Below, piece after piece: positions 6,724 to 6,744 of a DNA stretch of 6,744 bases (position 1 is its first letter; each line of letters begins with the position of its first letter). The notes beneath the pieces were generated by a model. The model saw only the letters and a list, made by a program, of their open reading frames with translations. It was not told the origin of the DNA and made no database searches. The position numbers and the translations under genes were made by a program. The stretch covers positions 1 to 6,744 of the forward strand of contig JAJRYI010000212.1 in NCBI GenBank assembly GCA_024275815.1. The letters run 5' to 3'. This stretch comes from Actinomycetes bacterium. Lineage in GTDB: Bacteria; Actinomycetota; Acidimicrobiia; Spongiisociales; UBA5794.

Positions 6724-6744
6724 GGAACACACAACCACCACCAC
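6722..6744 (+). CDS. Possible 5' end of a following gene (cut by window edge)
   Basis: ATG at 6722 opens a frame reading MEHTTTT to the edge. Only seven codons are visible and no Shine-Dalgarno precedes it. A second ATG at 6705 in another frame is also open (MPIPTVWNTQ). The 114 bp since yajQ would suit a promoter region, but the product cannot be named. Confidence 0.22.

Noticed and set aside
6143..6730. 195-aa minus-strand frame opposite yajQ
   Set aside because: YajQ is conserved end to end on the plus strand; the antisense product is an acidic mirror sequence.

Overview
The window is GC-rich, gene-dense bacterial DNA with no gene-free stretch over about 140 bases. The organism is most likely a high-GC actinobacterium. 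Acidimicrobiia-type lineages are a reasonable guess from the long Thr-rich surface linker, strong C/G codon-third bias, sparse Shine-Dalgarno sites and -10-like hexamers placed right before start codons. This is an inference from style; no rRNA or other taxonomic marker is present.

The left half (1-2847) is read on the minus strand. In transcription order it holds arfB (2847-2455, stalled-ribosome rescue hydrolase), a two-TM sensor histidine kinase (2368-911), and a membrane-anchored or secreted protein (914 to beyond the left edge). The last has a beta-sandwich-like extracellular domain followed by a long Thr/Ala/Ser linker built on 24-bp repeats. The kinase stop and the secreted-protein start overlap as ATGA, so these two are translationally coupled. 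No response regulator is visible.

The right half (2896-6607) is read on the plus strand: a 736-aa CobT-like protein with an N-terminal HExxH motif and a C-terminal VWA domain, then a 330-aa CobS/MoxR-like AAA+ protein, then yajQ (nucleotide-binding UPF0234 protein). The first two are tightly linked: the Shine-Dalgarno of the AAA+ gene overlaps the stop of the VWA gene. They probably form an AAA+/VWA machine of the cobaltochelatase-CobST or MoxR kind, but no CobN-type large subunit or other client is in the window. A 48-bp divergent gap at 2848-2895 separates the halves and holds two overlapping -10-like hexamers, one per strand.

The most interesting item is the CobS/CobT-like pair. The AAA+ protein closely resembles CobS, yet both residues that normally hold the Mg ion are changed: the Walker A Ser/Thr is Asp83, and the Walker B Asp is Ser147. 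The catalytic Glu, sensor-1 Asn and arginine-finger-like residues are kept. Together with the HExxH motif and intact MIDAS of its partner, this suggests a divergent, possibly uncharacterised AAA+/VWA system rather than a textbook cobaltochelatase.
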